Assembly (NCBI RefSeq): GCF_040676615.1 | Contig: NZ_JBFAPI010000002.1 | Span: 558,001 to 622,000, forward strand | DNA from: Asanoa sp040676615 | GTDB taxonomy: Bacteria; Actinomycetota; Actinomycetes; Mycobacteriales; Micromonosporaceae | DNA: 64,000 bases | Reading direction: 5' to 3' | In this document: piece by piece, positions 63,905 through 64,000 of the stretch | Position numbering within the stretch: the first letter of the stretch is position 1 | How the letters are laid out: each line of letters opens with the position of its first letter | Notes under the pieces: model-generated | Database searches by the model: none | Seen by the model: only the letters and a program-made list of their open reading frames with translations | What the model was told of the DNA's origin: nothing | Made by a program: the position numbers and the translations under genes

Positions 63905-64000
63905 GTGCATCCCGACCCCCAGCAGAACCCAGGCGCCGGGCCGCCGCCGGCCTATCCTCCGGCCGGCCCGGGCCACATACCGATGCAACAGGGGTACGCC
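63905..64000 (+). CDS. Proline-rich protein, 5' fragment
   Basis: A frame starting at GTG 63905 and open to the window edge. The visible 32 residues (HPDPQQNPGAGPPPAYPP, then AGPGHIPMQQGYA) form a Pro/Gly/Gln-rich leader typical of actinobacterial membrane proteins with RDD or DUF4190 domains, but the diagnostic part lies outside. AACACT 6 nt before the GTG could be a leaderless -10. No Shine-Dalgarno is present. Confidence 0.6.
   Translation, partial: MHPDPQQNPGAGPPPAYPPAGPGHIPMQQGYA

Overview
The window is chromosomal DNA from a very GC-rich actinobacterium. Third codon positions are almost all G or C, and GTG and TTG starts are common. It carries a complete conservon (cvn-type) operon, CIRCE elements upstream of an orphan groEL, a class II fumarase next to a class I fumarase, DUF3263 and DUF4032 proteins and an MsiK-type ATPase. 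Together these suggest Micromonosporaceae or a close relative; the family assignment is inference. I see no prophage, no intact insertion sequence, no rRNA and no CRISPR array.

Layout. 1-7.1 kb: 3' end of an HD-domain protein, a DUF4031 protein, a GlcD-like FAD oxidase convergent with glycerol-3-phosphate dehydrogenase, a membrane-anchored subtilisin and a tandem GNAT. 7.1-10 kb: two small proteins, groEL with two CIRCE operators, and a cold-shock protein. 10-15 kb: penicillin-recognising-fold serine hydrolase, gamma-glutamylcyclotransferase-like protein, GNATs, PaaN aldehyde dehydrogenase, and a candidate structured RNA. 15.2-20.4 kb: zinc-ribbon threonine synthase under a SAM-I riboswitch, then an ABC system whose ATPase is fused to an extracytoplasmic S15-type hydrolase. 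20.7-29.4 kb: the conservon (membrane sensor, CvnA kinase, CvnB roadblock, CvnC DUF742, CvnD GTPase), a small protein and a CDC48-like double AAA ATPase. 29.4-32 kb: DUF3263 protein and a second ABC exporter. 32-35.8 kb: an amino-sugar catabolic operon (SIS isomerase, ROK kinase, NagA) divergent from its DeoR regulator. 35.9-39.1 kb: DUF3626 protein, methyltransferase, YdeI-like protein, secreted protein. 39.3-44.6 kb: double-RCK channel-like protein, DUF4032 protein, secreted trypsin-like protease, PAP2 phosphatase, tRNA-Thr. 44.8-52.6 kb: MsiK ATPase, Hsp70-PQQ propeller membrane protein, phytase-like esterase, RlmB and CysS. 52.7-55.5 kb: IclR regulator, a DnaA-box pair, an AbiEi/DUF559-like protein, a LacI regulator and a 46-bp tandem repeat. 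55.7-64 kb: FumC, a secreted Ig-like protein, FumA-type fumarase with an upstream PQQ-like protein, Lrp regulator divergent from HPPD, and the start of a proline-rich protein.

Functional links. The amino-sugar operon appears to take N-acetylhexosamine to fructose-6-phosphate by kinase, deacetylase and deaminase/isomerase. MsiK is a shared ATPase for sugar importers encoded elsewhere. GlcD, GlpD and both fumarases feed central carbon and the respiratory chain. The conservon is a membrane-tethered signalling cassette built around a histidine-kinase-like scaffold and an Mgl-type GTPase. Many genes have a TANNNT-like -10 box only 6-7 nt before the start codon and no Shine-Dalgarno sequence, so leaderless transcripts are probably frequent here.

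The items most worth following up are the SAM-I riboswitch directly on thrC, the candidate structured RNA at about 15.0 kb, the hydrolase-ABC ATPase fusion, the Hsp70-PQQ transmembrane fusion and the degenerate-pore RCK protein.
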